NCBI RefSeq assembly: GCF_009827405.1
Contig: NZ_WTYY01000001.1
Location: forward strand, 450,540 to 514,539
DNA length: 64,000 nt
DNA from: Alteraurantiacibacter aestuarii
GTDB taxonomy: Bacteria > Pseudomonadota > Alphaproteobacteria > Sphingomonadales > Sphingomonadaceae
Reading direction: 5' to 3'
In this document: positions 18,203 to 29,444 of the stretch, one piece after another
Numbering within the stretch: position 1 is the first letter of the stretch
Layout: each line of letters begins with the position of its first letter
Notes under the pieces: model-generated
What the model saw: only the letters and a program-made list of their open reading frames with translations
Database searches by the model: none
Told to the model about the DNA's origin: nothing
Position numbers and translations under genes: made by a program

Positions 18203-18709
18203 CTACTTCTTCCGGCCGAAATCGACCGTCACGACGTTGGACCCGTCTTCCGCAGTGGCGCCATCGGGCTTGTCTTCGACGATTTCACCGCCGTCATTTT
18301 CAGGCTCGTCATGATCGGTGGGTTCGATATCGCTGGCCGCGGCCTGGAATTGCAGGCCGAAATCGACCGCCGGATCAACAAATGCAGTGATCGCGGCGAA
18401 GGGAATCACCAGGTCTGCCGGACGCTGGTTGAAGCTGAGGCCTACGGAAAAGCCGTGATCGGTCACGTTCAGGTCCCAGAACTTGTTCTGCAGGACGATG
18501 GTCATCTCATCGGGGAACCGCTCGCGCAGATCCTTGCGGATGGTTACCCCCGGCGCGCCGGTCTTGAAGGTGATGTAGAAATGGTGATCGCCGGGCAGCA
18601 CGCCGCCCGTACGCTCCACTTCACCCAGCACACGGCCGACTACGGCGCGCAGGGCCTCCTGCACGATCTCGTCATAGGGGATCAGGCTTTCGGGCGTATC
18701 GTCGCTCAT
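18203..18709 (-). CDS. sspB: ClpXP adaptor protein SspB
   Basis: A 168-residue adaptor of the alphaproteobacterial SspB type, which delivers ssrA-tagged and other substrates to the ClpXP protease. The globular substrate-binding domain spans about residues 8-125 (LIPYDEIVQEALRAVV, HHFYITFKTGAPGV, FWDLNV, FSVGLSFNQRPADLVIPF). It is followed by an acidic, flexible tail ending in the short basic VVTVDFGRKK peptide, the position of the ClpX-binding tail in this family. ATG 18709 (MSDDTPESL) is the natural start. Confidence 0.93.
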   Translation of the reverse strand: MSDDTPESLIPYDEIVQEALRAVVGRVLGEVERTGGVLPGDHHFYITFKTGAPGVTIRKDLRERFPDEMTIVLQNKFWDLNVTDHGFSVGLSFNQRPADLVIPFAAITAFVDPAVDFGLQFQAAASDIEPTDHDEPENDGGEIVEDKPDGATAEDGSNVVTVDFGRKK

Positions 18710-18815
18710 AACTGCCGCTAGGTGACTATCGAAAGGCGCTTGGTCAAGCCGCAAAGGCAAGTTGATCCACTGCGATTACTTGCGAAAGACGGCCCGCAGC
18801 CTATAGGCATTTTGC

Positions 18816-19409
18816 ATGAGAACAGGCCGTATAGAGCGAAAAACAGCCGAAACCGACATTCTCGTCGAGGTGAATCTCGATGGGACGGGGGCGTATGACA
18901 TATCCACCGGGATCGGGTTTCTCGATCATATGGTGGAGCAGTTTTCGCGCCATTCGCTGATAGATGTCACCCTGAAGGTCAACGGTGACCTGCATGTGGA
19001 CCAGCATCACACCACCGAAGACAGCGCCATTGCGCTGGGCCAGGCGCTGGCTCAGGCGATGGGCGACAAGGCCGGAATCGGCCGATATGGTGAAGCGCAT
19101 TCGCCCATGGACGAAACGCTGGCCCGCGTTGTGCTGGATATCTCCGGCCGGCCATTTCTGGTGTGGAAAGCACGTTTCACGCAGGAAAAGCTGGGCGAGC
19201 TGGATACCGAACTGATCGACCACTGGTTTCATTCGGTGGCGCAGGCTGCCGGGATCACGCTGCATATCCAGATCCTGTATGGCCAGAACAACCACCACAT
19301 CTGCGAAGCCATCTTCAAGGGCTTTGCCCGCGCCATGCGTCAGGCAGTGGAGCTTGATGCGCGCAAGGGCGGCGCGGTGCCGAGCACCAAGGGGCAGCTG
19401 GGTGGCTAG
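18816..19409 (+). CDS. hisB: Imidazoleglycerol-phosphate dehydratase
   Basis: A 197-residue monofunctional HisB (no phosphatase domain), step 6 of histidine synthesis, which dehydrates imidazoleglycerol phosphate to imidazoleacetol phosphate using Mn2+. Metal-binding His motifs are visible: [18 protein letters not shown] and [16 protein letters not shown] sequence near the C-terminus ([15 protein letters not shown]). Its two sequence-related halves are as expected. It heads the his gene run; hisH begins 116 bp downstream. Confidence 0.97.
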   Translation: MRTGRIERKTAETDILVEVNLDGTGAYDISTGIGFLDHMVEQFSRHSLIDVTLKVNGDLHVDQHHTTEDSAIALGQALAQAMGDKAGIGRYGEAHSPMDETLARVVLDISGRPFLVWKARFTQEKLGELDTELIDHWFHSVAQAAGITLHIQILYGQNNHHICEAIFKGFARAMRQAVELDARKGGAVPSTKGQLGG

Positions 19410-19525
19410 GTATTACCAACCGGCTGCCCTGCAGTCGCAAGGCCGACCGGCCGCCCGCAACGGGGGCAGCTGGCCTGCCCGCAAAGTGAGGACCGCGCGC
19501 CCGGATGGGCGTGCGCAAAACCAAT

Positions 19526-20158
19526 ATGTCTGAAGCAATTGCGCTGATCGATTACGGCGCTGGCAATCTGCACTCGGTCCATAATGCGCTGAAAGCTGCG
19601 GGGGCCGGGCATATCGCCGTTACCGCCGATCCCGATATCGTGCGCGGTGCGCGGCGCATCGTGCTGCCCGGCGTGGGCGCTTTCTCGGCATGCAGGAACG
19701 GCCTGTGGTCCATTCCCGGCATGGTCGAGGCGCTGGAGGAGCGGGTGATCCGCGGCGGCGTGCCGTTCCTGGGCATTTGCGTGGGCATGCAATTGCTCGC
19801 CACGCGCGGTCTGGAACATGGCGAAACGCCGGGTCTGGGCTGGATTCCTGGTGACGTGAAACGGATCGAACGCACCGATCCGCGCATCAAGGTGCCGCAT
19901 ATGGGGTGGAACGATGTCGCCCTGACCGCGCACAAGGGTGCGGCGGACCTGATCGAGGAGGGCGAGGCCTATTTCCTCCATTCCTATCACTTCGTGCCCG
20001 ATGACGGCCATCACGTGGCTGCCATGACCGATCACGGCGGCGGCATCGTGGCCGCAGTGGCGCGAGACAACTTGCTGGGCGTGCAATTCCACCCGGAAAA
20101 AAGCCAGGCATACGGGCTGGCACTGCTCGCCCGCTTTCTTGAATGGGACCCGCAATGA
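19526..20158 (+). CDS. hisH: Imidazole glycerol phosphate synthase, glutaminase subunit
   Basis: A 210-residue class I glutamine amidotransferase that supplies ammonia to HisF. The nucleophile Cys lies in FLGICVGMQ (about residue 85), and the catalytic His and Glu in VQFHPEKSQ near the C-terminus; GAGNLHSVHNAL is the N-terminal signature. ATG 19526 (MSEAIALIDYG) is preferred; an in-frame ATG at 19505 adds seven residues and neither has a strong ribosome site. Its TGA overlaps the hisA ATG (ATGA). Confidence 0.96.
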   Translation: MSEAIALIDYGAGNLHSVHNALKAAGAGHIAVTADPDIVRGARRIVLPGVGAFSACRNGLWSIPGMVEALEERVIRGGVPFLGICVGMQLLATRGLEHGETPGLGWIPGDVKRIERTDPRIKVPHMGWNDVALTAHKGAADLIEEGEAYFLHSYHFVPDDGHHVAAMTDHGGGIVAAVARDNLLGVQFHPEKSQAYGLALLARFLEWDPQ

Positions 20159-20883
20159 TCGTTTTCCCTGCCATCGATCTGAAAGGCGGCCAGGTCGTGC
20201 GTCTTGCCGAAGGCGATATGAACCGCGCCACCGTCTATGGTGACAATCCCGCCGCGCAGTCGCTGATCTTTGCCGAGGCGGGCGCGCAGCACCTGCACGT
20301 GGTCGATCTGGACGGCAGCTTTGCCGGGCGGGCGGAAAACCGTGAGGCCGTGGAAGCGATTATCGAGACTTTTCCCGGATACGTGCAACTGGGCGGCGGC
20401 ATTCGTACGCCTGAGGCCGTGGAGGGCTGGTTCAACCTTGGCGTTGCCCGCGTGGTGATGGGCACGGCAGCACTGAAGGACCCCGATTTCGTCAAGGCCA
20501 TGGCGCGCGAATGGGAAGATGGCATCGTTGTCGCCGTTGATGCGCGCGATGGCATGGTGGCGACCGAGGGCTGGGCCGAAGTGTCCAACGTGCCCGTGGT
20601 CGATATGGCCCGCCGCTTTGAAGATGCCGGCGTTGCCAGCCTGCTGTTCACCGACATTGGCCGCGACGGCATGCTGAAGGGCTGCAACGTAGAGGCCACG
20701 GTGGATCTGGCGCGCAGCGTGGATATTCCGGTTATCGCCAGCGGCGGCGTGAAGGGGCTGGATGATATCCGCATGCTGGCGCTTCATGCCAATGACGGGA
20801 TCGAAGGGGTGATTACCGGCCGCGCATTGTTTGAAGGGCGGCTGGACCTGGCAACAGCGATCGCCATGGCGCAAAGAGCATGA
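20155..20883 (+). CDS. hisA: ProFAR isomerase
   Basis: A 242-residue (beta/alpha)8-barrel isomerase that converts ProFAR to PRFAR in histidine synthesis. Motifs are the N-terminal MIVFPAIDLKGGQVVRL with the catalytic Asp, VDLDGSFAG, LGGGIRT, VDARDG, FTDIGRDGML with the second Asp, and IASGGV for phosphate binding. It starts within the hisH stop, showing tight translational coupling. Confidence 0.97.
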   Translation: MIVFPAIDLKGGQVVRLAEGDMNRATVYGDNPAAQSLIFAEAGAQHLHVVDLDGSFAGRAENREAVEAIIETFPGYVQLGGGIRTPEAVEGWFNLGVARVVMGTAALKDPDFVKAMAREWEDGIVVAVDARDGMVATEGWAEVSNVPVVDMARRFEDAGVASLLFTDIGRDGMLKGCNVEATVDLARSVDIPVIASGGVKGLDDIRMLALHANDGIEGVITGRALFEGRLDLATAIAMAQRA

Positions 20884-20896
20884 GGAAGCGGGCATA

Positions 20897-21112
20897 ATGG
20901 CATATCTTGGCGCAATCATCTTGGCCGGCGTGATGCTCTATGCGCTGTATTCGGTGTTCACCGGCGCGCGGGACCGGCGGTTCAACTATTTCGGCAAGAC
21001 GATCACACTGGATGAGCATCCGTGGGTGTATTTTCTGATGATGGCAGTGCTGATCGTGGCCCTGCTGATGGGCGCGCGCGCCTTGCCGCTGTTTCTGGTG
21101 TCGATCCTGTGA
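20897..21112 (+). CDS. Two-helix membrane microprotein inside the his cluster
   Basis: A 71-residue protein with a hydrophobic helix at about 2-22 ([18 protein letters not shown]), a short polar loop containing [19 protein letters not shown] and a second helix at about 46-70. It starts at ATG 20897, 13 bp after hisA, with AGGAAG upstream, and its TGA overlaps the hisF GTG start (GTGA). The overlap on one side and short gap on the other make it a genuine operon member. I recognise no family; the role in histidine synthesis, if any, is unknown. Confidence 0.8.
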   Translation: MAYLGAIILAGVMLYALYSVFTGARDRRFNYFGKTITLDEHPWVYFLMMAVLIVALLMGARALPLFLVSIL

Positions 21113-21867
21113 CCGTCCGCATCCGCGTGATCCCCTGTCTCGACGTGGCCGATGGCCGCGTGGTCAAGGGCGTCAATTTCGTAGACCTCAAGGATGCTGG
21201 AGATCCGGTGGAGCAGGCGCAGGCCTATGATGCCGCCGGTGCGGATGAGCTGTGTTTTCTGGATATCTCCGCCAGCCACGAAGGGCGCGGCACGCTGCTG
21301 GATATCGTCCGGCGCACGGCGGAAGTGTGCTTCATGCCCGTTACCGTGGGCGGCGGCGTGCGCACGGTAGAGGACGCGCGCGCGCTGCTGCTGGCGGGCG
21401 CGGACAAGGTGGCAGTCAATTCCGCCGCCGTTACTCGTCCCGAAGTGATCGGCGAAATTGCCGAGAAGATGGGCAGCCAGTGCGTGGTCGCCAGCGTCGA
21501 TGCGCGCTGGGTGCACGATCACTGGGAAATCTTCACCCATGGCGGCCGGCGCGAAACTGGCATTGATGCGGTGGAACACGCCATCCGCATGGCCGAACTT
21601 GGCGCGGGCGAGCTGCTGGTCACATCGATGGACGGCGACGGCACGCAGCGCGGCTATGACCTCAAGCTCACCCGCACCATCGCCGATGCGGTCTCCGTGC
21701 CGGTGATCGCCAGTGGCGGGGTGGGCAATTTGCAGCATCTGGTGGAAGGCGTGACGCAGGGCCATGCCAGCGCGGTATTGGCGGCGTCGATCTTCCACTT
21801 CGGCACGCATTCCATTGCCGAGGCGCATGCAGCCTTGCGTGCCGCGGGCCTGCCCGCACGCAGCTAG
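21109..21867 (+). CDS. hisF: Imidazole glycerol phosphate synthase, cyclase subunit
   Basis: A 252-residue (beta/alpha)8-barrel cyclase partner of HisH. It makes imidazoleglycerol phosphate and AICAR from PRFAR and ammonia. The N-terminus [19 protein letters not shown] carries the catalytic Asp near residue 12, and the second catalytic Asp lies in SMDGDGT. Phosphate sites are VGGGVR and IASGGVGN. The start is GTG 21109, overlapping the stop of the preceding microprotein; this gives the family-typical N-terminus and length. Confidence 0.96.
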   Translation: MTVRIRVIPCLDVADGRVVKGVNFVDLKDAGDPVEQAQAYDAAGADELCFLDISASHEGRGTLLDIVRRTAEVCFMPVTVGGGVRTVEDARALLLAGADKVAVNSAAVTRPEVIGEIAEKMGSQCVVASVDARWVHDHWEIFTHGGRRETGIDAVEHAIRMAELGAGELLVTSMDGDGTQRGYDLKLTRTIADAVSVPVIASGGVGNLQHLVEGVTQGHASAVLAASIFHFGTHSIAEAHAALRAAGLPARS

Positions 21868-21951
21868 GACTTTTAGCGGCATCGGTGCCATCGCGGGACG
21901 TTAACACACTGCCGATTGCGTCAGGGCGGCGCGGGGCAGAGGGGCACTCGC

Positions 21952-22143
21952 ATGCTTGCCCGTATCCTCCTTGTTCTGGCCCTGTGCCTGGTACTCGTCA
22001 GCGCGCCTGCGGCAGCTGCCAGTGGCAGCGCGCAGGTTCCCGAAGGATCGAGCCTCACCTTGTTCGCACTGGGTCTGGCAGGCCTGATCATCGGCCGCCG
22101 TTTCGCGGTGAAGCGCGACAAGGACGATGGCGCCGATCAGTAG
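21952..22143 (+). CDS. PEP-CTERM-like microprotein
   Basis: A 63-residue protein made of little more than two sorting signals. Residues 1-22 are a Sec signal (MLARILLVLALCLVLVSAPAAAA). After about ten residues there is a C-terminal sorting-type segment: VPEGSSLTLFALGLAGLIIG followed by RRFAVKRDKDDG. The Pro-Glu start, hydrophobic helix and Arg-rich end match PEP-CTERM signals, normally cleaved by an exosortase. AGGGGC precedes ATG 21952. It sits between hisF and hisE on the same strand. The mature peptide would be tiny, so its function is unclear. Confidence 0.75.
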   Translation: MLARILLVLALCLVLVSAPAAAASGSAQVPEGSSLTLFALGLAGLIIGRRFAVKRDKDDGADQ

Positions 22144-22197
22144 GGCGTCTTGACTGTCTGTCTTGACTGCGGCGCGGCTAGCTCGCATCCCGCCAGC

Positions 22198-22512
22198 ATG
22201 GATATACTGACCCATCTCGAAGCCGTGATCGCTGAGCGCATCACCGCCGCGCCCAAGGATAGCTATGTCGCCAGCCTCAATGCGCGCGGCCTGCCGGTCA
22301 TCGCCCGCAAGCTGGGTGAGGAAGGCGTTGAAGCCGCCATCGCGCTGCTTTCCGGCAGTGACGAGGATCTGGTGGGCGAGGCAGCCGACATCATCTTCCA
22401 CCTGCTGGTGGCGCTGAATGCCCGCGGCCTGTCTCTGGCCGATGTCCGCGCCGAGCTTGAACGCCGCGAAGGGGTGTCGGGACTGGCGGAAAAGGCATCA
22501 CGGAGCGAGTGA
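22198..22512 (+). CDS. hisE: Phosphoribosyl-ATP pyrophosphatase
   Basis: A 104-residue all-alpha pyrophosphohydrolase, the second step of histidine synthesis, converting PR-ATP to PR-AMP and PPi. The MazG-like core is visible: SYVASLNARGLPVIARKLGE, EGVEAAIAL and LVGEAADIIFHLLVAL, whose Glu and Asp residues bind Mg2+. It is a separate protein, not a HisIE fusion. Its TGA overlaps the start of the HIT gene (TGATG). Confidence 0.95.
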   Translation: MDILTHLEAVIAERITAAPKDSYVASLNARGLPVIARKLGEEGVEAAIALLSGSDEDLVGEAADIIFHLLVALNARGLSLADVRAELERREGVSGLAEKASRSE

Positions 22513-22889
22513 TGGCGATCGATCCCACGCAGCCTTACGATCCGGCGAATATCTTTGCGAAAATCCTGCGCGGGGAGATTACCTGCAACAAGGTGTTCGA
22601 GGATGAGCATGCGCTCGCCTTTCACGATATTGCCCCGCAGGCGCCGGTCCATGTGCTGGTGATCCCCAAGGGCGCCTATGTCAGCTGGGACGATTTTGCC
22701 GCCACGGCCTCCGACCGGGAAATTGCCGGTTTCATCCGCGCGGTGGCCACGGTGGCGCGCGATCTGGACCTGGTGCAGCCGGGCTATCGCCTGCTGGCCA
22801 ATGTGGGCGCAAACGGCGGGCAGGAAGTGCCGCATCTGCATGTGCACCTGTTTGGCGGCAGGCCGCTGGGCCGGATGATTTCGGGCTGA
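22512..22889 (+). CDS. HIT family protein
   Basis: A 125-residue histidine-triad nucleotide-binding protein (HinT-like), a purine phosphoramidase/hydrolase class. The N-terminal NIFAKILRGEITCNKVFED and the triad PHLHVHLFGG near residue 112 are diagnostic. It begins at ATG 22512, one base into the hisE stop; a GTG one codon earlier is possible. Its place at the end of the his run is recurrent in alphaproteobacteria as I recall it. Confidence 0.95.
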   Translation: MAIDPTQPYDPANIFAKILRGEITCNKVFEDEHALAFHDIAPQAPVHVLVIPKGAYVSWDDFAATASDREIAGFIRAVATVARDLDLVQPGYRLLANVGANGGQEVPHLHVHLFGGRPLGRMISG

Positions 22890-22968
22890 ATCAGCCCCCG
22901 GGAAGTGGTGGGCAGGGCAATTGCCGCTTGCCGCATGACTCCGCCCGCCGCTAATGCGGCCAGCGGAG

Positions 22969-23420
22969 ATGGAAAAGTATCCGCAACCCGATGATGGCTG
23001 CTTTCGTGGCCAGCAGCACCTGTTTCCGGTGCGTGTCTATTATGAAGACACGGACCTGTCCGGCGTGGTTTATCACGCCAACTATCTGAAATTCTGCGAA
23101 CGGGCCCGGTCCAGCCTGTTGCGCCTGCTGGGGATAGACCAGCGCGCGGCGGCGGATGCGGGTGAGGGCAACTATGCCGTGGCAGAGGCCAATATTCGCT
23201 ATTTCGCGCCCGCCCGGCTGGATGATTCACTTGTCGTTCAAACGCGATGTGTGGAACTGCGGGCCGCCAGCGTGCGTTTGGCGCAGGATGTTCTGCGGGG
23301 GGAGGATCTGCTGGTGCAAATCAATATTCGTGTCGGCTTTGTTTCCCCCACCGGCCGTCCGCGCCGCCAGCCCGATGGCTGGCGCGCTGCCTTCGATCAA
23401 TTCTTTGCGAAAGATAATGC

Positions 23421-23424
<4 letters not shown>
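22969..23424 (+). CDS. ybgC: Tol-Pal-associated acyl-CoA thioesterase
   Basis: A 151-residue hotdog-fold thioesterase of the YbgC family. VRVYYEDTDLSGVVYHANYLKFCERAR (residues about 22-48) contains the catalytic Asp and the His/Tyr/Asn motif; the rest, such as FAPARLDDSLVVQT, fits the hotdog sheet. YbgC acts on acyl-CoA or acyl-ACP and is regularly encoded first in tol-pal operons. ATG 22969 is preferred; ATG 22954 has no ribosome site. Its stop overlaps the tolQ start. Confidence 0.93.
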
Positions 23425-24571
<1,147 letters not shown>

Positions 24572-24583
24572 GCGACGATTTGT

Positions 24584-25408
24584 ATGGCCACTCTCGCCAA
24601 TCTTTCCCGTGAAGAGAAACTCGGCCTTCTGGTCGCAGGCGCAGCGCACGTTGCCCTGGCCGTGGCGCTGATGCTGCAGGATGATAGCCGCGCGCCCTAT
24701 GAACCGCCGCAGCGCATCGATGTGAGCCTGGCAACTGATGTCAGCCTGACATCCACAGCCCCCGATCCCAGTGCCGAACCGGCCGCATCGATGGCGCCCG
24801 AAATATCCGACCAGCCGGTTCCCGATCCTGCGCCGATCATGGAAGTGACCCCGCCGCGCCCCGTCCCCGATCCGCCAAAGCCGCCGCCCGTCCAGCGTAC
24901 CACGCCGCAGCGCACAGAGCGCACGGTGACACGCCCGACCCCCACGCCCACGCCGCGCGCCACGCAGACACAGGCGCCGCGCCCTCAGCCGCGCCCTCAG
25001 CCCACAAGCCAGGCGACACGGATGAACGATCAGTTCCTGCAGGGCATGAGCGATGCCAGCGGCGACAGCGGCTCGCCAGCGCGCACGGTGGGACCGGCAG
25101 AGCAGGCTTCGATCGGTCAGGCGATCATCCGCCAGCTCAAGCCGCACTGGAATCCGCCTTCTGGCGTGGATGTGGAACGACTTGTCACCGTGCTGCGTTT
25201 CCGGCTTAATGAAGACGGGAGCCTTGCAGGCAATCCCGAAGTTGTACGCCAGACCGGCGTGACAGACAGCAATCGGGCGCAGGCCGGTCGCCATGCTGAA
25301 CAGGCTGTTCGCGCCGTACGCCTGGCATCGCCCTTCCGTTTGCCGGAGGAATATTATTCCGGCTGGCGGGTTGTGACATCGAATTTCGACAACAGGTTGG
25401 CCCAATAA
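24584..25408 (+). CDS. tolA: Tol-Pal energy transducer TolA
   Basis: A 274-residue protein placed where TolA is expected. A short cytoplasmic N-terminus is followed by a transmembrane helix (LGLLVAGAAHVALAVALML, about 11-29), a long Pro/Thr/Arg-rich periplasmic region (about 60-145) in place of the long helix of E. coli TolA, and a small C-terminal TonB/TolA-like domain (about 170-274) with IRQLKPHWNPP. It spans the periplasm to link the TolQR motor to Pal and TolB. Its TAA overlaps the tolB ATG. Confidence 0.9.
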   Translation: MATLANLSREEKLGLLVAGAAHVALAVALMLQDDSRAPYEPPQRIDVSLATDVSLTSTAPDPSAEPAASMAPEISDQPVPDPAPIMEVTPPRPVPDPPKPPPVQRTTPQRTERTVTRPTPTPTPRATQTQAPRPQPRPQPTSQATRMNDQFLQGMSDASGDSGSPARTVGPAEQASIGQAIIRQLKPHWNPPSGVDVERLVTVLRFRLNEDGSLAGNPEVVRQTGVTDSNRAQAGRHAEQAVRAVRLASPFRLPEEYYSGWRVVTSNFDNRLAQ

Positions 25409-26793
25409 TGCTCAGATTCGCTCTCGCCTTTCTCGTCTCCGGCCTTGGCCTGTCTGTCGCCGCGCCAGTCGTTGCTCAGGAACTGAGCCTGCCTCCTGTG
25501 GAGCAGGCAGAGGGGTTCGATGCCGAGGAAGGTATCTCTGTCACCGTCACTGCGGACGCATGGCAGGACCTGGGCATTGCCATCCCCGCCTTTGCCACCA
25601 ATGAGGACGTATCCACCCCCGCCAATGCCAATGGCACGGGCGCGCTGGGTCAGGAACTGGCGCGCGTTGTCTTCAACGATCTGCGCAACAATGGCCTGTT
25701 CCGTCCGGTTGGCCCCGATGCCCTGCCGCGCCCCACCTATCCGCAGATTACTGCACCGGCCTATGCCACATGGCGCGGACGCTCGGCAGAAATGCTGGTG
25801 CATGGCTATGTGCGCGCAAATGCCGACGGGCGGCTGACGGTTGGCTGCTATCTGTACGATGTGATCCTGCAGGATGAGCTGGTGCGCGAGGGCTGGGTGG
25901 TCCAGCCCGCAGAATGGCGCCGCGCCGCGCATAAATGCGCAGATCTGATCTATTCACGCCTGTCGGGGGAAAGCCCCTTCTTTGACAGCCGCATCGCCTA
26001 TATCGCCGAAACCGGACCCAAGGATAACCGCACCAAGCGGCTCGCCATCATGGATAGTGACGGGGCCAACCACCGCTTCATCACCAATGGCCAGTCCACC
26101 GCGCTGACGCCGCGCTATTCGCCCGATTATTCGAAGATCGCCTATCTCTCCTACCAGGACGGCAATCCGCGCATCTATGTGTATGATGTGGACAGCGGGC
26201 GGCAGACGCTGGTGACGCAGAGCAGCAATCCGACCTTCGCGCCGCGCTGGAGCCCGGACGGGCGCTATATTCTCTATTCGATGGCGGTGGCGGGCAATAC
26301 CGATATCTACCGCGTTCCTGCCACCGGCGGCACGCCTTTGCGGCTGACCGATTCACCGGGCATCGATGTGGGCGGTTCCTATTCGCCCGATGGCAGCAAG
26401 ATCGTGTTCGAAAGCGATCGTTCGGGCACGCAGCAGGTCTATATAATGGACGCTGACGGCCGCAATGCGCGCCGCATCACCTTCTTCTCTGGCCGCGCCG
26501 GCACTCCTGAATGGAGCCCGCGCGGGGACCAGATTGCCTTCACCCACATCGTTGGCGATTTTCATATTGCGGTGATGAATACCGACGGGCGTAACATGCG
26601 CACCCTGACCAATGGCTGGCAGGACGAGGCCCCCACATGGGCTCCCAACGGACGCATCATCCAGTTCTTCCGTACTGAGCGGGGCTCAGGCGAAACCTCC
26701 ATCTGGCAGGTCGATCTGACCGGCGAGAATGAGCGCCGCCTGCAAACCCCAGTGGGAGCGTCAGATCCGGCTTGGGGACCGGTTTTGCCGTAA
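25408..26793 (+). CDS. tolB: Tol-Pal system protein TolB
   Basis: A 461-residue periplasmic protein with a Sec signal ending VAAPVVAQ. An N-terminal alpha/beta domain (about 30-185) precedes a six-bladed beta-propeller marked by repeats such as RYSPDYSKIAYLS, RWSPDGRYILYS, SYSPDGSKIVFESD and EWSPRGDQIAFTH. TolB binds Pal, and TolA competes with it during envelope constriction. Length and repeats are standard. Confidence 0.96.
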   Translation: MLRFALAFLVSGLGLSVAAPVVAQELSLPPVEQAEGFDAEEGISVTVTADAWQDLGIAIPAFATNEDVSTPANANGTGALGQELARVVFNDLRNNGLFRPVGPDALPRPTYPQITAPAYATWRGRSAEMLVHGYVRANADGRLTVGCYLYDVILQDELVREGWVVQPAEWRRAAHKCADLIYSRLSGESPFFDSRIAYIAETGPKDNRTKRLAIMDSDGANHRFITNGQSTALTPRYSPDYSKIAYLSYQDGNPRIYVYDVDSGRQTLVTQSSNPTFAPRWSPDGRYILYSMAVAGNTDIYRVPATGGTPLRLTDSPGIDVGGSYSPDGSKIVFESDRSGTQQVYIMDADGRNARRITFFSGRAGTPEWSPRGDQIAFTHIVGDFHIAVMNTDGRNMRTLTNGWQDEAPTWAPNGRIIQFFRTERGSGETSIWQVDLTGENERRLQTPVGASDPAWGPVLP

Positions 26794-26852
26794 CTTCGTT
26801 GTTTCCCTGTAGGGTCCAAAAATCACCACATCCTTTTTTGGAGGAGTCTGAA

Positions 26853-27374
26853 ATGCAACGTCATGCCGTCATTCTCGCAGCTACCAGTATTCTGGCTCTG
26901 TCTGCCTGTTCGAAGAAGGCTCCGGAGGAACTTCCACCGCCGCCCGTAGCCACCGCCCCGGCACCCGCTCCGGCACCCGCACCCGCACCTGCTCCCACCG
27001 GCCCCGTTGCCGGAAGCCAGGCGCATTTCTCGCAGGCCATGGCTGGCCGCGACGTGATCCTGTTCGATACCGATCGCTTCAATATCGATAGTGAGGATGC
27101 AGTGGCTCTTCGCGCCCAGGCCGAATATCTGCTGCAATACACCAACGCGCGCGCCACCGTTGAAGGCCATGCCGACGAACGCGGGACGCGTGATTACAAC
27201 CTTGCTCTGGGTGAGCGCCGCGCCAATGCGGCCAAGAATTACCTGGTCAGCCTGGGTGTTGCGGACAACCGCCTGCGCACGGTCAGCTATGGTGAGGAAC
27301 GTCCGGCTGCAACCGGATCGAACGAAGGTGCATGGGCCCGCAACCGCCGCGCGGTTACGGTCATGATCAACTGA
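26853..27374 (+). CDS. pal: Peptidoglycan-associated lipoprotein Pal
   Basis: A 173-residue outer-membrane lipoprotein. Lipobox LSAC places the lipidated Cys near residue 20; an Ala-Pro-rich linker (about 30-50) leads to an OmpA-like domain with FDTDRFNI, VEGHADERGTRDYN and LGERRANAAKNYL, the peptidoglycan-binding region. GGAGGAG at 26840-26846 precedes ATG 26853. It is the last gene of the cluster (no cpoB/ybgF follows). Its stop and that of the convergent gene share TGATCA. Confidence 0.96.
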   Translation: MQRHAVILAATSILALSACSKKAPEELPPPPVATAPAPAPAPAPAPAPTGPVAGSQAHFSQAMAGRDVILFDTDRFNIDSEDAVALRAQAEYLLQYTNARATVEGHADERGTRDYNLALGERRANAAKNYLVSLGVADNRLRTVSYGEERPAATGSNEGAWARNRRAVTVMIN

Positions 27375-27584
27375 TCATTCGCTGATAAGAGGCCCGAAGA
27401 ATGCTTGGGCCGGGACATAGTGTCCGATGGCGGGCGCGGAGGCTTGGGCTTTCGCGCCCGTCATTTGTCCGCCAACCATCTGGCCATGGTCACCAGCCGC
27501 AGCGGGTTGCGCCGTGCCAAACAGGGCGAAAGCCGACATAGCAAGGATGGAAAAGGCAGCAGAAATGGCCAGTTGCTTGCTCAT
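27375..27584 (-). CDS. Small secreted hypothetical protein
   Basis: A 69-residue protein with a Sec signal (MSKQLAISAAFSILAMSAFALFGTAQPAAA). The mature remainder is only about 39 residues: Gly, Gln and Met-rich at first (GDHGQMVGGQMTGAKAQ), then hydrophobic (YVPAQAFFGPLISE). GAGGA lies 6 nt before ATG 27584. Its stop abuts that of pal in the convergent TGATCA. I do not recognise the family. Confidence 0.65.
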   Translation of the reverse strand: MSKQLAISAAFSILAMSAFALFGTAQPAAAGDHGQMVGGQMTGAKAQASAPAIGHYVPAQAFFGPLISE

Positions 27585-27753
27585 GTCGATCCTCGCATAG
27601 TATCTTGGTAACTGGCAGATAGGCGCAAGAGACCGTATTGCAATGCAGCATTTTGTACGTATTTGTAACGGATGCAGTTGATTGTGAACTTGCGGTTCCA
27701 ACGCTGCCTTGCGCCCCCTATAGTCCCGCAATGCTCAAAACAGGGTTAATCTG

Positions 27754-28274
27754 ATGGCCGGTTCGCGCCGCAAAGACAATTGGGGTTTCCCCCGCTGGGG
27801 CGGCTATGCCGGCAGCCGAGAGGCTGTGAATGTGCGGATATGCGACAGGCACAATTGCAATGAACGGGGCGATTGCCCCGCGCCCAAAAGCCCCAACAGC
27901 CCCGACCGGTGGTATTTCTGCCAGAAGCACGCGGCGGAATACAACAAGGGCTGGGACTATTTCGAAGGTCTCGACAAGGAAGAGGCGGACAAGCGTGCCC
28001 GGGCCGAACAGCAGGAAAGCGCCGGCTATGCCGAGGCCCAGCACTATGGCTGGGGCGGCAGCGGAGATGGCACGCGCAGCAAGGATGAAATGCGCGCGCT
28101 GGAAGTGCTGGAGCTGGACAGCGACGTCGAATTTGAGGCGGTGAAGAAGGCATGGCGCGCCAAGGCCAAGGAAGTGCATCCCGACGTGCGCCCCGGCGAT
28201 GAGGAGGCGGCCAAGGCCTTCCAGGCCTTCCAACTCGCCTATGAAGTGCTGCGCGCGGCCGAGGAAAGGCGCGA

Positions 28275-28287
<13 letters not shown>
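27754..28287 (+). CDS. J-domain protein
   Basis: A 177-residue protein with a C-terminal J domain (about 113-177) carrying the essential HPD (AKEVHPDVRPGDEEA), so it should stimulate a DnaK ATPase. The N-terminal half holds Cys/His pairs: RICDRHNCNERGDCPAP and WYFCQKHAAEYNKGW, which may bind zinc. It lacks the G/F and DnaJ zinc domains, making it a class C co-chaperone. Its stop overlaps the start region of the following hydrolase. Confidence 0.88.
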
Positions 28288-29336
<1,049 letters not shown>

Positions 29337-29444
29337 GGATTTCTGCCGCCAGCCCGGCGCGCGACAGGCGTTCGCATGCTGGAAACGCAGCAACCTCCCG
29401 GCTCAGCGCCGGTTTCGGTGTTTCCCTGCGCAGGCCTGTTGCCC

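Noticed and set aside
19402..19533. Small frame from GTG 19402 bridging the hisB end and hisH start
   Set aside because: It would encode about 43 basic residues with no ribosome site. It may help coupling of the genes but its coding nature cannot be supported.
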